Assembly (NCBI RefSeq): GCF_000817815.1
Contig: NZ_JPRD01000008.1
Coordinates: 62,001-126,000, forward strand
Direction of reading: 5' to 3'
Origin: Vibrio owensii CAIM 1854 = LMG 25443
GTDB lineage: Bacteria; Pseudomonadota; Gammaproteobacteria; Enterobacterales; Vibrionaceae
Length of the DNA stretch: 64,000 nt
Under the pieces are notes generated by a model. The model did not search any database, was not told where the DNA came from, and saw only the letters and a program-made list of their open reading frames with translations. Positions within the stretch are counted from its first letter, which is position 1. Every line of letters starts with the position of its first letter. The position numbers and the translations under genes were made by a program. Shown one piece after another: positions 27,000 to 35,923 of this stretch.

Positions 27000-27947
27000 A
27001 TGAACAAGCACAAAGCACCAAAATTCAAGGCAGAATTTTTGGCACCTCGCTACTGGGGTACATTGATCATTATTAGCATCATGTACCTTCTTAGCCTCCT
27101 TCCATTTCGTGTACAACTCGCGCTCGGAAGCGGAATTGGTCGCATTGCGATGCGATTAATGAAAAAACGACAAGTCACGATCAAACGTAATTTAGAGCTG
27201 TGTTTTCCAGACATGAGCGACCAAGAGCGTGAGACGATAATAAAAGAAAACATCGATAACGCGGGTATCGCACTGTTTGAAACCGCGATGGCGTGGTTTT
27301 GGTCAGATAAACGTGTCAGCAAACATGTCAACATCGAAGGGATGGAACATATCGAAGCGTTAGAACAACAAGGTAAAGGTGTTCTGATGTTAGCAGTGCA
27401 TTCCATGAATCTAGAACTCGGTGCGCGAGCATTTGGGATCCAAAAGTCGGGTTCTGGTGTTTACCGCCCAAACAACAACCCATGTTTTGACTACTTCCAA
27501 TACAAAGGACGCTCTCGCTCGAATCGTACTTTGATTGATCGTAAAAATGTAAAGGGCATGCTGGAAGCACTGAAGACAGGCCAGCGTGTTTGGTATGCTC
27601 CTGATCACGACTATGGAACACGTCGATCGACGTTTGCGCCTTTGTTTGCGGTAAAGCGTGCCTGTACAACAACGGGAACCAGTTTGCTGGTGGATGCAAC
27701 GGATTGTGCCATTGTGCCATTTACTATGGTTCGTGAAAGCAATGGGCAATACACTTTAACCATTAGCGCTCCAGTTGAAGGCTTTCCAAAAAACGATCCA
27801 GACCAAGCCGCTGCGTTCGTAAACAAGATCGTTGAGAAGTCGATCATGGCATGCCCTGGGCAGTACATGTGGCTGCATCGTCGCTTTAAAACTCGTCCGG
27901 ATGGCGAATGCTGTTTGTATAAACCCCAACTTGTACCTGCGATGTAA
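27000..27947 (+). CDS. lpxL: Lipid A biosynthesis acyltransferase (LpxL/LpxP type)
   Basis: Inner-membrane enzyme that adds a secondary acyl chain to Kdo2-lipid IVA. One N-terminal membrane helix (WGTLIIISIMYLLSLLPF), the HX4E catalytic motif as HSMNLE around residue 139, and VWYAPDHDYG, which is typical of LpxL/LpxP rather than LpxM. 315 residues. The acyl chain used (lauroyl, myristoyl, palmitoleoyl) cannot be read from sequence. Vibrios often hold more than one LpxL homologue. Confidence 0.85.
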   Translation: MNKHKAPKFKAEFLAPRYWGTLIIISIMYLLSLLPFRVQLALGSGIGRIAMRLMKKRQVTIKRNLELCFPDMSDQERETIIKENIDNAGIALFETAMAWFWSDKRVSKHVNIEGMEHIEALEQQGKGVLMLAVHSMNLELGARAFGIQKSGSGVYRPNNNPCFDYFQYKGRSRSNRTLIDRKNVKGMLEALKTGQRVWYAPDHDYGTRRSTFAPLFAVKRACTTTGTSLLVDATDCAIVPFTMVRESNGQYTLTISAPVEGFPKNDPDQAAAFVNKIVEKSIMACPGQYMWLHRRFKTRPDGECCLYKPQLVPAM

Positions 27948-27953
27948 TCTACG

Positions 27954-27981
27954 AGCCCAGACATTTGTTCTGGGCTTTATT
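27954..27981 (+). terminator. Intrinsic terminator
   Basis: Stem AGCCCAGA/TCTGGGCT, then TTATTTTAT. Confidence 0.85.
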
Positions 27982-28000
27982 TTATCTGTCGATTCATTTC

Positions 28001-28032
<32 letters not shown>

Positions 28033-28073
28033 TGTTTGCCACAATAGCGACGTTTGATGACCAAGGATGAACC

Positions 28074-28472
28074 ATGCTGACAGGATTGAACCACATTACG
28101 ATAGCGGTGAGTGATTTAGAATGCTCGCTCGGTTTCTATATCAACGCGCTCGGTTTTAAGGGACACGTGAAGTGGAAACAAGGCGCGTATCTTTCTTTAG
28201 GTGATCTCTGGCTTTGTTTATCGGTTGATAAGCCAGACGAGAAGAGTGATTACTCCCACATCGCTTTTTCTATCTTACAGCAAGACTTCACTGACTTTTC
28301 TTATAAGCTTATTGAACTCGATATTGCTCAGTGGAAAGAGAACAAGAGTGAAGGGGATTCGTTGTATCTTCTCGATCCTGATGGGCACAAATTAGAAATC
28401 CACAGTGGTGATTTGTACTCGCGATTAGAGAGCATAAAGCATCAACCTTATGAAGGTTTAGAGTGGTTGTAG
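28074..28472 (+). CDS. fosA: FosA-type fosfomycin thiol transferase
   Basis: Metalloenzyme of the vicinal-oxygen-chelate fold that opens the epoxide of fosfomycin with glutathione. The 132 residues align by eye with Pseudomonas FosA throughout: MLTGLNHITIAVSDL (metal His7, catalytic Thr9), QGAYLSLGDLWLCLS, DYSHIAF (second metal His), WKENKSEGDSLYLLDPDGHKLE (K-loop and terminal metal Glu). All key residues are kept. AAGGA ribosome-binding site. Chromosomal, no mobile element nearby, so probably intrinsic. Activity on fosfomycin is inferred; VOC enzymes can have other epoxide or aldehyde substrates. Confidence 0.85.
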   Translation: MLTGLNHITIAVSDLECSLGFYINALGFKGHVKWKQGAYLSLGDLWLCLSVDKPDEKSDYSHIAFSILQQDFTDFSYKLIELDIAQWKENKSEGDSLYLLDPDGHKLEIHSGDLYSRLESIKHQPYEGLEWL

Positions 28473-28482
28473 GAGCGTTTAG

Positions 28483-29004
28483 ATGAGATTATTTTTCGCT
28501 CTTACGTTTGATCAACGCAGTAAGTCACAGCTCAAGCAGATCCAAGATAGGCTTCAACAACATGTGATAGAAGGGCGCTATACTTGCGTCGATAATTTTC
28601 ATATTACGTTGGCTTTTATCGGTGAATCGACAGAAAAAGAAACGCAGCGTCTTATTGATATTCTTCATCAACTTAGCTGCCGTTGTGAGGAGATTACGGT
28701 CGATCACCTAGGTTCATTTCGCCAAAGTGGCAGGCAACTGGCTTGGTTAGGGATTAAAGATAATTTAGCGGTTACAACACTGCAAAACGAACTCATAGAG
28801 GCATTAGAACAGCATGGCTTTGTGACGGAGTCACGTGACTATGTTCCTCACATCACACTTGCTCGCCACGTCGATAAACAAGCACCACTTGATGCTGTTG
28901 AGATATCACCTTTACCACTCCCTATTTACTCAATCGCCTTAATGGAAAGCAAAACGGTTGATGGAAAGCTCGTTTATCACGCGCTAAAAGAAGTAGTTTG
29001 CTAG
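28483..29004 (+). CDS. thpR: RNA 2',3'-cyclic phosphodiesterase ThpR
   Basis: A 173-residue LigT/2H phosphoesterase that hydrolyses 2',3'-cyclic phosphate RNA ends. The two HxTx motifs are present as HITLAF near residue 43 and HITLAR near 125. A TAGGAG site overlaps the end of fosA (10-bp gap), so both genes are one transcript. Confidence 0.9.
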   Translation: MRLFFALTFDQRSKSQLKQIQDRLQQHVIEGRYTCVDNFHITLAFIGESTEKETQRLIDILHQLSCRCEEITVDHLGSFRQSGRQLAWLGIKDNLAVTTLQNELIEALEQHGFVTESRDYVPHITLARHVDKQAPLDAVEISPLPLPIYSIALMESKTVDGKLVYHALKEVVC

Positions 29005-29073
29005 CACTTTCTATACATTAGTTCAGCCAGTAATCAATAATGGCTGAACTGACTTCTAAATGATTCCCGTTTT

Positions 29074-29508
29074 TTAGCTTGGCTTTTTCAACAGGTTTTC
29101 TGCCAGTTTCCCAGCGACAAGTTGGAACGCTTCTAGCTCTTCCTCAGACACATTTAACGTCATCTTTTGAAAGATCTCAGCATCGACGGCTTTGATCTTC
29201 GACAACACTTCATTGCCTTTCTCGGTGGTCAACAAACACTGGCTGCGTTTATCTTCTGGATTCGGTCTCTTCTCAATAAAGCCTTCTTCAATCAATGTCT
29301 TAATTAAGCGTGTGATTTGTGCTTTATCTCGGTTTAAGAAGTTCACCACATCCATTGCCGTACATGGTGACTGTTTGCTAATGATTTTTATCACCCGGAC
29401 ATGCATAGGTGCGATAGGGAGTTCTAGTTGCTCAATTTGCTCGTGCAGTTGACGCTTTAAGACGTGCACAAGATGGAACAGATTATCCAGCGATTTTGGA
29501 TTCGACAT
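29074..29508 (-). CDS. MarR-family regulator
   Basis: A 144-residue winged-helix repressor: APMHVRVIKIISKQSPCTAMDVVNFLNRDKAQITRLIKTL carries the helix-turn-helix and EKRPNPEDKRSQCLLTTEKG the wing. The ATG at 29508 has TTGGAG upstream; the longer frame would need that TTG. A Cys in the wing and one near the dimer part could sense oxidants. It faces the DUF2798 gene across two near-identical operators, so it likely represses both directions. Confidence 0.88.
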   Translation of the reverse strand: MSNPKSLDNLFHLVHVLKRQLHEQIEQLELPIAPMHVRVIKIISKQSPCTAMDVVNFLNRDKAQITRLIKTLIEEGFIEKRPNPEDKRSQCLLTTEKGNEVLSKIKAVDAEIFQKMTLNVSEEELEAFQLVAGKLAENLLKKPS

Positions 29509-29529
29509 GTAACACTCCAAACAAAGGTG

Positions 29530-29571
29530 GTTGACATTATCAACTAAATAACTATAGTTGACATTATCAAC
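29530..29571. promoter_or_regulatory. Tandem MarR operators
   Basis: The 15-bp palindrome GTTGA-CATTA-TCAAC occurs twice without change, at 29530-29544 and 29557-29571, 27 bp apart, between marR and the DUF2798 gene. Confidence 0.8.
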
Positions 29572-29604
29572 TTAATTGAGAGTAACTTCAAGAGCGAGAA
29601 TTGA

Positions 29605-30099
29605 ATGACAGAATCCTTGACCATGTCGAATGAACTGACACAACCGGCGAAGACGCCACTGATTCATAAAATTGCTGTTGTATTAGGGATGATGACACTA
29701 ATGGGAGGGACGCTGACAGGCGTGATGACTTACATGAACGTAGGCTATTCCGATTCTTTCTTCAGCGATTGGCTGCGCTCATTCTTGATGGCGATTGTCG
29801 TCCTTATGCCAACGGGTATGGTGATGATGACGCTAATGACCAAACTGGTTGGCAAACTATTTAGCCGCGCCAGTGAAAAGCAGAAGAACCTTGTGGTTGG
29901 TGTCTTTATGGCGCTGATTATGGAATCCGTTATGGCGTTTATCACCGCCGCTAACAACATAGGGTTTGAGGACGTATCCGTATTTGGATCTGCTTGGTTA
30001 AAAGGACTTTTCGCTGCGTTACCTGTAGCAATGGTGTTGATGACCATTACATCCATGACCATCAAGCCAAAGATTGAACGCTTTCTAAAAAGCGAGTGA
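29605..30099 (+). CDS. DUF2798 membrane protein
   Basis: A 164-residue inner-membrane protein with four hydrophobic helices arranged as two repeats (IAVVLGMMTLMGGTLTGVMT and LVVGVFMALIMESVMAFITA), the DUF2798 pattern. Role unknown. It lies in the divergent operon controlled by the MarR gene. Confidence 0.75.
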   Translation: MTESLTMSNELTQPAKTPLIHKIAVVLGMMTLMGGTLTGVMTYMNVGYSDSFFSDWLRSFLMAIVVLMPTGMVMMTLMTKLVGKLFSRASEKQKNLVVGVFMALIMESVMAFITAANNIGFEDVSVFGSAWLKGLFAALPVAMVLMTITSMTIKPKIERFLKSE

Positions 30100-30119
30100 A
30101 TATTGATTGGAGAAATGAG

Positions 30120-30419
30120 ATGAGAAAAGACAACCACTACCGCATTACTATTGAAGAAGTAAACGTAGAGGAAGGCCGTGAAGCAAAAAGCTTGAGCTTT
30201 GAAGTTCAAGATCGCGAAGACATGTTGAACATCGTAGATAAGATCGGCCAGGGCAGCGGGCTAGAACCTGCAGATGCGACACGCGTTGGTGTTGCACTTC
30301 GTCTGCTTGGTCCTGTGATGATGAAAGATCGCAAGCATCCGTTATTTGCTGATTTCATGCCACACTTCAGAAACTTCATGCAAAACATGAAGAGTACGGT
30401 GAAGCGTAATCTAGCTTAA
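30120..30419 (+). CDS. DUF3861 family protein
   Basis: A 99-residue soluble protein beginning MRKDNHYRITIEEV, with the conserved VALRLLGPVMMKDRKHPLF segment of DUF3861. The ATG at 30120 follows TTGGAG; an upstream ATG overlapping the DUF2798 stop has none. Second gene of the MarR-controlled operon. Function unknown. Confidence 0.8.
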   Translation: MRKDNHYRITIEEVNVEEGREAKSLSFEVQDREDMLNIVDKIGQGSGLEPADATRVGVALRLLGPVMMKDRKHPLFADFMPHFRNFMQNMKSTVKRNLA

Positions 30420-30460
30420 TTATAAGCTTCTGAGCGCTTTGAGTAGACTCTAGCGCAAAC

Positions 30461-30490
30461 AAAAAGGCTGGTATTAAACCAGCCTTTTTT
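30461..30490. terminator. Bidirectional terminator
   Basis: Stem AAAAAGGCTGGT and complement with ATTAA loop, between the converging DUF3861 and carboxypeptidase genes. Confidence 0.92.
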
Positions 30491-30511
30491 CGTGTGATGA
30501 CTTGGCGAAAG

Positions 30512-31990
30512 TTATTTACCCAAGTATCGGCTTTCTAGATGTGCTTTGAAGTGTTTCGCGTTTAACACTTCACCTGTTGCCTGCGTCACCAAGTCATCGG
30601 TCGAGAACAGGCTGCCTTTGCTCCAGATATTGTCTGATAACCAAGTAAAGATTGGCGACAGATCGCCAGAGCGAATCGCACTATCTACGTCCACGGTTTT
30701 CTGCATTGCCGCCATAAACTGCGCCGCGTACATTGCGCCAAGCGTGTATGATGGGAAGTAACCAAAGGCGCCATCTGTCCAGTGGATATCTTGCATACAA
30801 CCGTTCTTAAAGTTGCCTTCTGTCGATAGACCCAAATAAGCCTTCATCTTCTCATTCCACAACTCTGGAACGTCAGTGTGCTTGATCACGCCGTTCATTA
30901 AGTCGCGTTCAATCTCGTAACGTAGGATAACGTGAGCAGGGTACGTCAGTTCGTCAGCGTCAACGCGGATAAAGCCTTTTTCTACGTGCGTGTAGATTTT
31001 CGACAAGTTGTCTTGGGCGAACTCAGGACCTTCAAAATGGTTAGAAGCCAGACGAGCAAGGTGCTCAACAAATGCTTGGCTGCGACCCACTTGCATCTCG
31101 AAAAACAGAGATTGAGACTCATGGATGCCCATTGAACGAGCTTGGCCAGCCATTGTGCCTGCTAACGATTTTGGAAGACCTTGCTCATAACGCGCGTGAC
31201 CTGTTTCATGCACGATGCCCATCAATGATTGTACGAATTCTTTTTCATCGTAACGGGTGGTAATACGGACGTCGGTAGGAACGCCACCACAGAACGGGTG
31301 AACACTTTCATCAAGGCGGCCATGTTCGAAGTCGAATTGAAGCAGCTTCATGACTTCCAAACCCAGTGCTTTTTGCTTTTCAGCAGGGTAATGACCGTTC
31401 GGAAGCAGGATGTTGTTGGCTTTTTGCTTTTCGATGGCTTCATCAATCATTGATGGTAACCAGGTTTTCACGTCCGCAAATAGCACGTCTAGAGACGCAG
31501 ACGTTGTGCCTGGTTCGTACAGTTCTAGCATTGCGTCGTAAGGTGACGTGCCGGTCGCTTCTGCGCGAATTTGAGCTTCTTCTTGAGAAAGCTTAACCAC
31601 TTCAGCCCAGTTCTTTTCGAAGCCAACCCAATCGTCATTGCCACGTTGGGTACGCCAAGCATGCTCACATTTAGAGCCTGCTAGTGACTGTGCTTGCACC
31701 AAAGATTCAGGCAGCAGGTTTGCTTGTTGCCAATCGCGTTTCATTTCACGCAGTACGGCTTGATCTTGCGTTGATAATGACTCTTCTTCTGCTTGTGCAA
31801 ACAGGTCACCTAAATGAGGTTGAGTCATAAGAGAGTGCATATGCACCTCTAGTTCAGCCATCGCGTTAGAGCGGGCTTCCGCACCACCTGCTGGCATGAC
31901 GGCAGCTTGATCCCAACCTACGATTGCAGATAGGTGACCAAAGTTAGATACTTTTTTTGAATGTTCGACGAGTTTTTGAAATGCGCTCAT
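30512..31990 (-). CDS. M32-family zinc carboxypeptidase
   Basis: Cytoplasmic metallocarboxypeptidase of the Taq family, 492 residues, removing C-terminal residues from peptides. The zinc motif HExxH is HETGH in GIVHETGHARYEQGLP, and IHESQSLFFE provides the third ligand region; DELTYPAHVILRYEIE is also typical. Monocistronic. Confidence 0.92.
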   Translation of the reverse strand: MSAFQKLVEHSKKVSNFGHLSAIVGWDQAAVMPAGGAEARSNAMAELEVHMHSLMTQPHLGDLFAQAEEESLSTQDQAVLREMKRDWQQANLLPESLVQAQSLAGSKCEHAWRTQRGNDDWVGFEKNWAEVVKLSQEEAQIRAEATGTSPYDAMLELYEPGTTSASLDVLFADVKTWLPSMIDEAIEKQKANNILLPNGHYPAEKQKALGLEVMKLLQFDFEHGRLDESVHPFCGGVPTDVRITTRYDEKEFVQSLMGIVHETGHARYEQGLPKSLAGTMAGQARSMGIHESQSLFFEMQVGRSQAFVEHLARLASNHFEGPEFAQDNLSKIYTHVEKGFIRVDADELTYPAHVILRYEIERDLMNGVIKHTDVPELWNEKMKAYLGLSTEGNFKNGCMQDIHWTDGAFGYFPSYTLGAMYAAQFMAAMQKTVDVDSAIRSGDLSPIFTWLSDNIWSKGSLFSTDDLVTQATGEVLNAKHFKAHLESRYLGK

Positions 31991-32258
31991 GTGACTACTC
32001 TTTGTTATGTTCTTTCCTTAAACGCCCCAAATGGGGTCCTTGAACGTACGTTCATATCTCTCGACACCGATGCAGAGAAAAAGGCAGCATCAAGACAATG
32101 CCGATAGAGAAGTGTGTCTAATTTACGATTTATTAACAAATAATGCAGGTCTATTGTGCACAAATTCAGTCACTTGTATAGCACACCGCAAAAGTTGCTT
32201 GCGAATCAAGCGGATTGACGGTATTGATGGGTGATACACAACAACTTACTAAAAGAAT

Positions 32259-32894
32259 ATGGATATTTTAAATTTTGAGGCATTTCTTATTGCCATTACG
32301 ATTTTGACGCTCACGCCGGGATTGGACACCGCATTGGTGATTCGCAATACAAGCCGCGCAGGTCTTAAAGATGGTTGTACAACCAGCTTGGGGATCTGTT
32401 TCGGGCTATTTGTTCATGCGCTGTTTTCTGCCGTAGGTATTTCTGCCGTTCTTGCTCAATCTGCTGAACTGTTCCAAATGGTGAAAATGGTGGGCGCCGC
32501 TTACCTAATTTGGCTTGGTTTGAGCAGCCTACGTGCACTGATGAAGACAAATGGCGGCATTGCGGTTTCTGAGCAAGCGCATCAAGCTTACAGTGGCAAA
32601 CGCTCGTTCCGCGAAGGTTTCCTTTCTAATGTATTGAACCCAAAAACCGCCGTGTTTTATCTCGCTTTCTTGCCTCAGTTTGTTAACCCTGAAGGTTCTC
32701 CGTTGTTACAATCAATGATGATGGCTTCAATCCACTTTATTATTGCGATGGTATGGCAATGTGGTTTGGCTGGCGCTTTGAACTCAGCAAAAACACTCTT
32801 GAAAAACGCGAGCTTCATGAAGTGGATGGAAGGGGCAACGGGTGCTGTGCTTGTGGCGCTTGGTATTAAACTACTTGTAGAAAAACCAGCCTAA
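32259..32894 (+). CDS. LysE/RhtB-family exporter
   Basis: A 211-residue six-helix exporter with LTLTPGLDTALVIRNTSRAG in helix 1 and GFLSNVLNPKTAVFYLAFLP in the middle. It is distinct from the LysE gene at 22915. It overlaps the next gene by one base (TAATG). Confidence 0.85.
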   Translation: MDILNFEAFLIAITILTLTPGLDTALVIRNTSRAGLKDGCTTSLGICFGLFVHALFSAVGISAVLAQSAELFQMVKMVGAAYLIWLGLSSLRALMKTNGGIAVSEQAHQAYSGKRSFREGFLSNVLNPKTAVFYLAFLPQFVNPEGSPLLQSMMMASIHFIIAMVWQCGLAGALNSAKTLLKNASFMKWMEGATGAVLVALGIKLLVEKPA

Positions 32895-33460
32895 TGCGTG
32901 TTCTTATTCGAATTGTCATCGCTTTAGTTCTTTTCATCGTCGCCTTAGTCGGAGTTGTCGCATGGAAGACGGTTCCCCAGTTGAACTTCGCCGAGAAAGG
33001 AATGAGGTGGGATTGGCACTGGGCTTACTTTGAGCCGTTTTCCAATGGCATCCAAGCCACGCGCACACAAGATACCAAACAGTTACTGTTACGTCGCGTT
33101 TACTTAAAAGAGTCAACCGCAGTATTTGTAGGAACCACACTAGACAACAAATTCGAGATTGATGTGGTTAACCAAGAAGCGTGTAAGCCTGAGAGCAGTA
33201 AATGGGTGTCTGTTTCGGTGAATGGTCAGCCGATGTCTCATGTTCCTATGCTTTGTGAAGATTCGGGAGAGAGCTACATTTATCGCTTTGTTGGCAGTAA
33301 GCTAAGAAGCCTAGAGTTTGGTATTGAAGATGACTTCATTCGCGAAGACTTCAGTCAATGGCCGATTTCTGAGATAAAAGCGGACCAGTTCAAGCAGCAA
33401 CACTCTTCTTTCTTTAATAAGCAAGGTGATGGTGAAGAGCACCAATGGTTGCGAGATTAA
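32894..33460 (+). CDS. Hypothetical protein with one N-terminal membrane helix
   Basis: A 188-residue protein: residues 1-25 are a membrane anchor (IRIVIALVLFIVALVGVVAW), the rest a predicted periplasmic domain with two cysteines (QEACKPE and MLCEDSG) that could pair. No family recognised. The one-base overlap with the LysE exporter suggests a functional link. A terminator follows. Confidence 0.7.
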   Translation: MRVLIRIVIALVLFIVALVGVVAWKTVPQLNFAEKGMRWDWHWAYFEPFSNGIQATRTQDTKQLLLRRVYLKESTAVFVGTTLDNKFEIDVVNQEACKPESSKWVSVSVNGQPMSHVPMLCEDSGESYIYRFVGSKLRSLEFGIEDDFIREDFSQWPISEIKADQFKQQHSSFFNKQGDGEEHQWLRD

Positions 33461-33486
33461 GTTTCTGGTGAAACTTTGAATAGAAC

Positions 33487-33520
33487 AAAAAGAGACAAGC
33501 GTCGATGCTTGTCTCTTTTT
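33487..33520. terminator. Bidirectional terminator
   Basis: A 14-bp perfect stem (33487-33500 with 33507-33520) with A and T flanks. Confidence 0.92.
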
Positions 33521-33560
33521 ATTTGTCTGGAGGTTGAGTGCTACATAAGCATGAAGCTTT

Positions 33561-34229
33561 TTACTCTAACCACTTAATCACGTTATCCCACAGGATTGGG
33601 TCAACGTTCCTTGCGTCAACCAACTCTTTGTCCATGAAAGGTTTTTGATACACTTCGGACTCGCTCATGATGCCTAGTGTTTTGAACTGGCGGAAGAAGC
33701 GCAAAAGACGCATAACGCGATCGAGCCTTTCGTCTTGATGAACACATCGGTTGATGACAAAACCAATTTTGATTTGGCGAGACTTAAAGATGTGTTTCTC
33801 GATTAGCGTGTTGATGAATGGCAACGATGCATGCAAATCAATAGGTGACGGTTGCATTGGTATGACTATGTAATCGACGTATCTAAGGTAACGCACTAAG
33901 TCGCTCTCTGAGAAGTTGGCCGGAGAATCGATCACCACGTAATCTGTCGCGTTACTGACCTTAAGCGTTACAGCAATATTAGACAAACTGCGAAGGGAAG
34001 GGTTATAGCTCTGATTCGGTAGTGCATCGATGCCATCGGCCCAGCGATTGGTAGATTGCTGTTTATCGAAATCTATCAATTCTACCGTATGTCCATTTCC
34101 GATGAGTTTGCTGGCCAAACTGGCAGAGAAAGTCGACTTTCCCACACCACCTTTGAGATTTAAGACGATGATCTTTTTCGCTTTTGAGTAAGCGATACTG
34201 GTTTGGCGTTGTTTTACAAGCGGCAGCAA
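33561..34229 (-). CDS. Orphan ParA-family ATPase
   Basis: A 222-residue deviant Walker ATPase: NLKGGVGKST (Walker A with signature Lys), VIDSPANF (Walker A' / B) and PMQPSPIDL. No ParB or centromere-like repeat is adjacent, so it may position a protein cluster or be a remnant. The start is a TTG at 34229, preceded by GGGGAAA; no ATG or GTG occurs before the Walker motif. It heads the accessory segment with the toxin gene but has its own promoter. Confidence 0.75.
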   Translation of the reverse strand: MLPLVKQRQTSIAYSKAKKIIVLNLKGGVGKSTFSASLASKLIGNGHTVELIDFDKQQSTNRWADGIDALPNQSYNPSLRSLSNIAVTLKVSNATDYVVIDSPANFSESDLVRYLRYVDYIVIPMQPSPIDLHASLPFINTLIEKHIFKSRQIKIGFVINRCVHQDERLDRVMRLLRFFRQFKTLGIMSESEVYQKPFMDKELVDARNVDPILWDNVIKWLE

Positions 34230-34385
34230 ACTGTTTTCCCCAAATTACTAAATCAGGGCATTATGTACAATTTGTTAACTTAATTGGTTGGCATCCCATA
34301 AAATCATTCCTTGCTAATGCTTATTCTGAAGCTCGTTTTCCCTTATTTCATCAGTGCTCAAAGCAAAGAGTGTTCTGAAATTAGT

Positions 34386-34414
34386 AAAAAAGCCCGCGAT
34401 GGGGAGTCGCGGGC
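34386..34414 (-). terminator. Intrinsic terminator of the aerolysin gene
   Basis: Minus-strand stem GCCCGCGA/TCGCGGGC followed by six U residues. Confidence 0.9.
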
Positions 34415-34450
34415 AAGTTGTTGGTGATTCGTTGTTATTATTATTGAGTG

Positions 34451-35923
34451 TTAGTTTGCTGCCTGAACGGTCATCTCTGCACCTTCAAACCCAAGTGCGC
34501 TTAGCTCATTAGCATCAAAGTTGGTGGTAACTTCTACATCGCCCACGCGCTGAGTGTTACCTTGCGGCAAATCGTTCGCTGAGCGCGTGCTGATTCCAAG
34601 AGGACTCGCTTGGCCAATTTCAATGGTGCCTGCGTATTGAGACTCCGCATAAAAATCACCGGATACGTACGAGTAGAAAGGTCGTAAGCTCGCGCCTGTG
34701 GCGTATTGCATGCTGCTCAAACCTGCTTCTTTGATTGCCCAACTCCAATCCCACCATTTCACTTCACCCGGAATGTAGCGGTGATCCCATTGGTAACGAA
34801 TATCCGCCGATTTATCGCTGCCACGTCCCATGGTAAAGGTGTGGCTTCGGTATGGACGATTGTCTGGGTGTGTATGCCATGCGTTGCCGCCCCAACGAAG
34901 GAATCCGTAGAAGTTCACGTCATAGCTAACGTCGGCATTGAATCGATATGGGTAAGAGATGGTAGAGCGGTACAACTCAACACGGACTGGCAACTCAGAG
35001 TTCGCAGGCACCATTGGGCGAGCTTGTAGTGTCACTTGCTCGCTGGTGGATGCGCCGTTTGAGTTTGAGAAGCTTTGGTTTGCTTCAAGCGTAATACTCA
35101 GTTTGGTGTTACCAACCAATGGCCATTTGAACTCGTTTTCTGTCTTCACTTGTTGGGCGAAACCGTAACTGTTGGTCTTCGACCAGTTGGTAGACTCGTC
35201 CAGTTTCAAATCCACTACGATTTGCTGCGGTGTGTTACTGTAGTTTCTCGCCATGGCGGTGATGGTTTTAACAAGCTCGCGATCCGATTCAACCACATCA
35301 CCATGCCAGAAGTTTTTATCGTTTAGTGTGTAGGTAAAGTTGTCGACGGTGATTTTGGTTTTTTCACCACAACGGTAACCACTGCAAGAGCCACTGTTGT
35401 TACCTTGAATCACCCAGCGATCGCCCACGCGGTCAACTTTCATGTCTTCACCCACGTATTGGCTATTGTTGCCGCCAACCCATGCGTAACCAAGATTATG
35501 CGCAAGATAACTTAATGGGCGAACAAAGGCAGAGCGATCGGTGACTAGCTCATATTGAACATCAATTTCATCGCCTTCAGGAATCGCACGAGCTGGATAG
35601 TTCGGGATTTCTGATTGTGCTTCGTCTGGGTAACAGAAGGTTTTGCCATTCGGAGTATCACGTTTAATTAATCCATGATAACCCGGTCCCATGATCACCC
35701 AATCGCCTTTGAGGCCCGTGATCTGCCATTGACCCATACGAGCAAGTAGGGCACTTTTTTGCTCTTCAGCTTCATATCGGTCAAGTGGACGATAACCTGC
35801 TCGGCAGACATCTTCACCTAACTGGTCGAAGACGATTTGGTCTGGATATATCTTTGCATTTACACCACTTGCGAATGTAGACAGGATGGCGGCGGACAAT
35901 AAACTAATGTTGATGTTTCGCAT
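34451..35923 (-). CDS. Aerolysin-family pore-forming toxin
   Basis: Secreted beta-barrel pore-forming toxin. The 490-residue precursor has a signal peptide ending near VNA, then mature sequence aligning by eye along its whole length with Aeromonas proaerolysin: MGQWQITGLKGDWVIMGPGY, SYLAHNLGYAWVGGN, QYVGEDM, NWSKTNSYGF, FLRWGGNAWHTHPDNRPY and YIPGEVKWWDW. The N-terminal Cys pair (VCRAGY with FCYPDE) and CSGYRC pair are kept, so lobe 1 disulfides are likely. The C-terminal activation peptide is present but has little of the basic KVRRAR site; STRSAND is the likely protease-sensitive loop. Own terminator; ToxR-like regulator 1 kb upstream. Confidence 0.93.
   Translation of the reverse strand: MRNINISLLSAAILSTFASGVNAKIYPDQIVFDQLGEDVCRAGYRPLDRYEAEEQKSALLARMGQWQITGLKGDWVIMGPGYHGLIKRDTPNGKTFCYPDEAQSEIPNYPARAIPEGDEIDVQYELVTDRSAFVRPLSYLAHNLGYAWVGGNNSQYVGEDMKVDRVGDRWVIQGNNSGSCSGYRCGEKTKITVDNFTYTLNDKNFWHGDVVESDRELVKTITAMARNYSNTPQQIVVDLKLDESTNWSKTNSYGFAQQVKTENEFKWPLVGNTKLSITLEANQSFSNSNGASTSEQVTLQARPMVPANSELPVRVELYRSTISYPYRFNADVSYDVNFYGFLRWGGNAWHTHPDNRPYRSHTFTMGRGSDKSADIRYQWDHRYIPGEVKWWDWSWAIKEAGLSSMQYATGASLRPFYSYVSGDFYAESQYAGTIEIGQASPLGISTRSANDLPQGNTQRVGDVEVTTNFDANELSALGFEGAEMTVQAAN

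Noticed and set aside
28201..28395. Frame inside fosA on the same strand
   Set aside because: Out-of-frame shadow of fosA, whose conserved residues are all in the main frame.
33561..34229. ParA as sign of an integrated plasmid
   Set aside because: No parB, replication, relaxase or toxin-antitoxin genes nearby.
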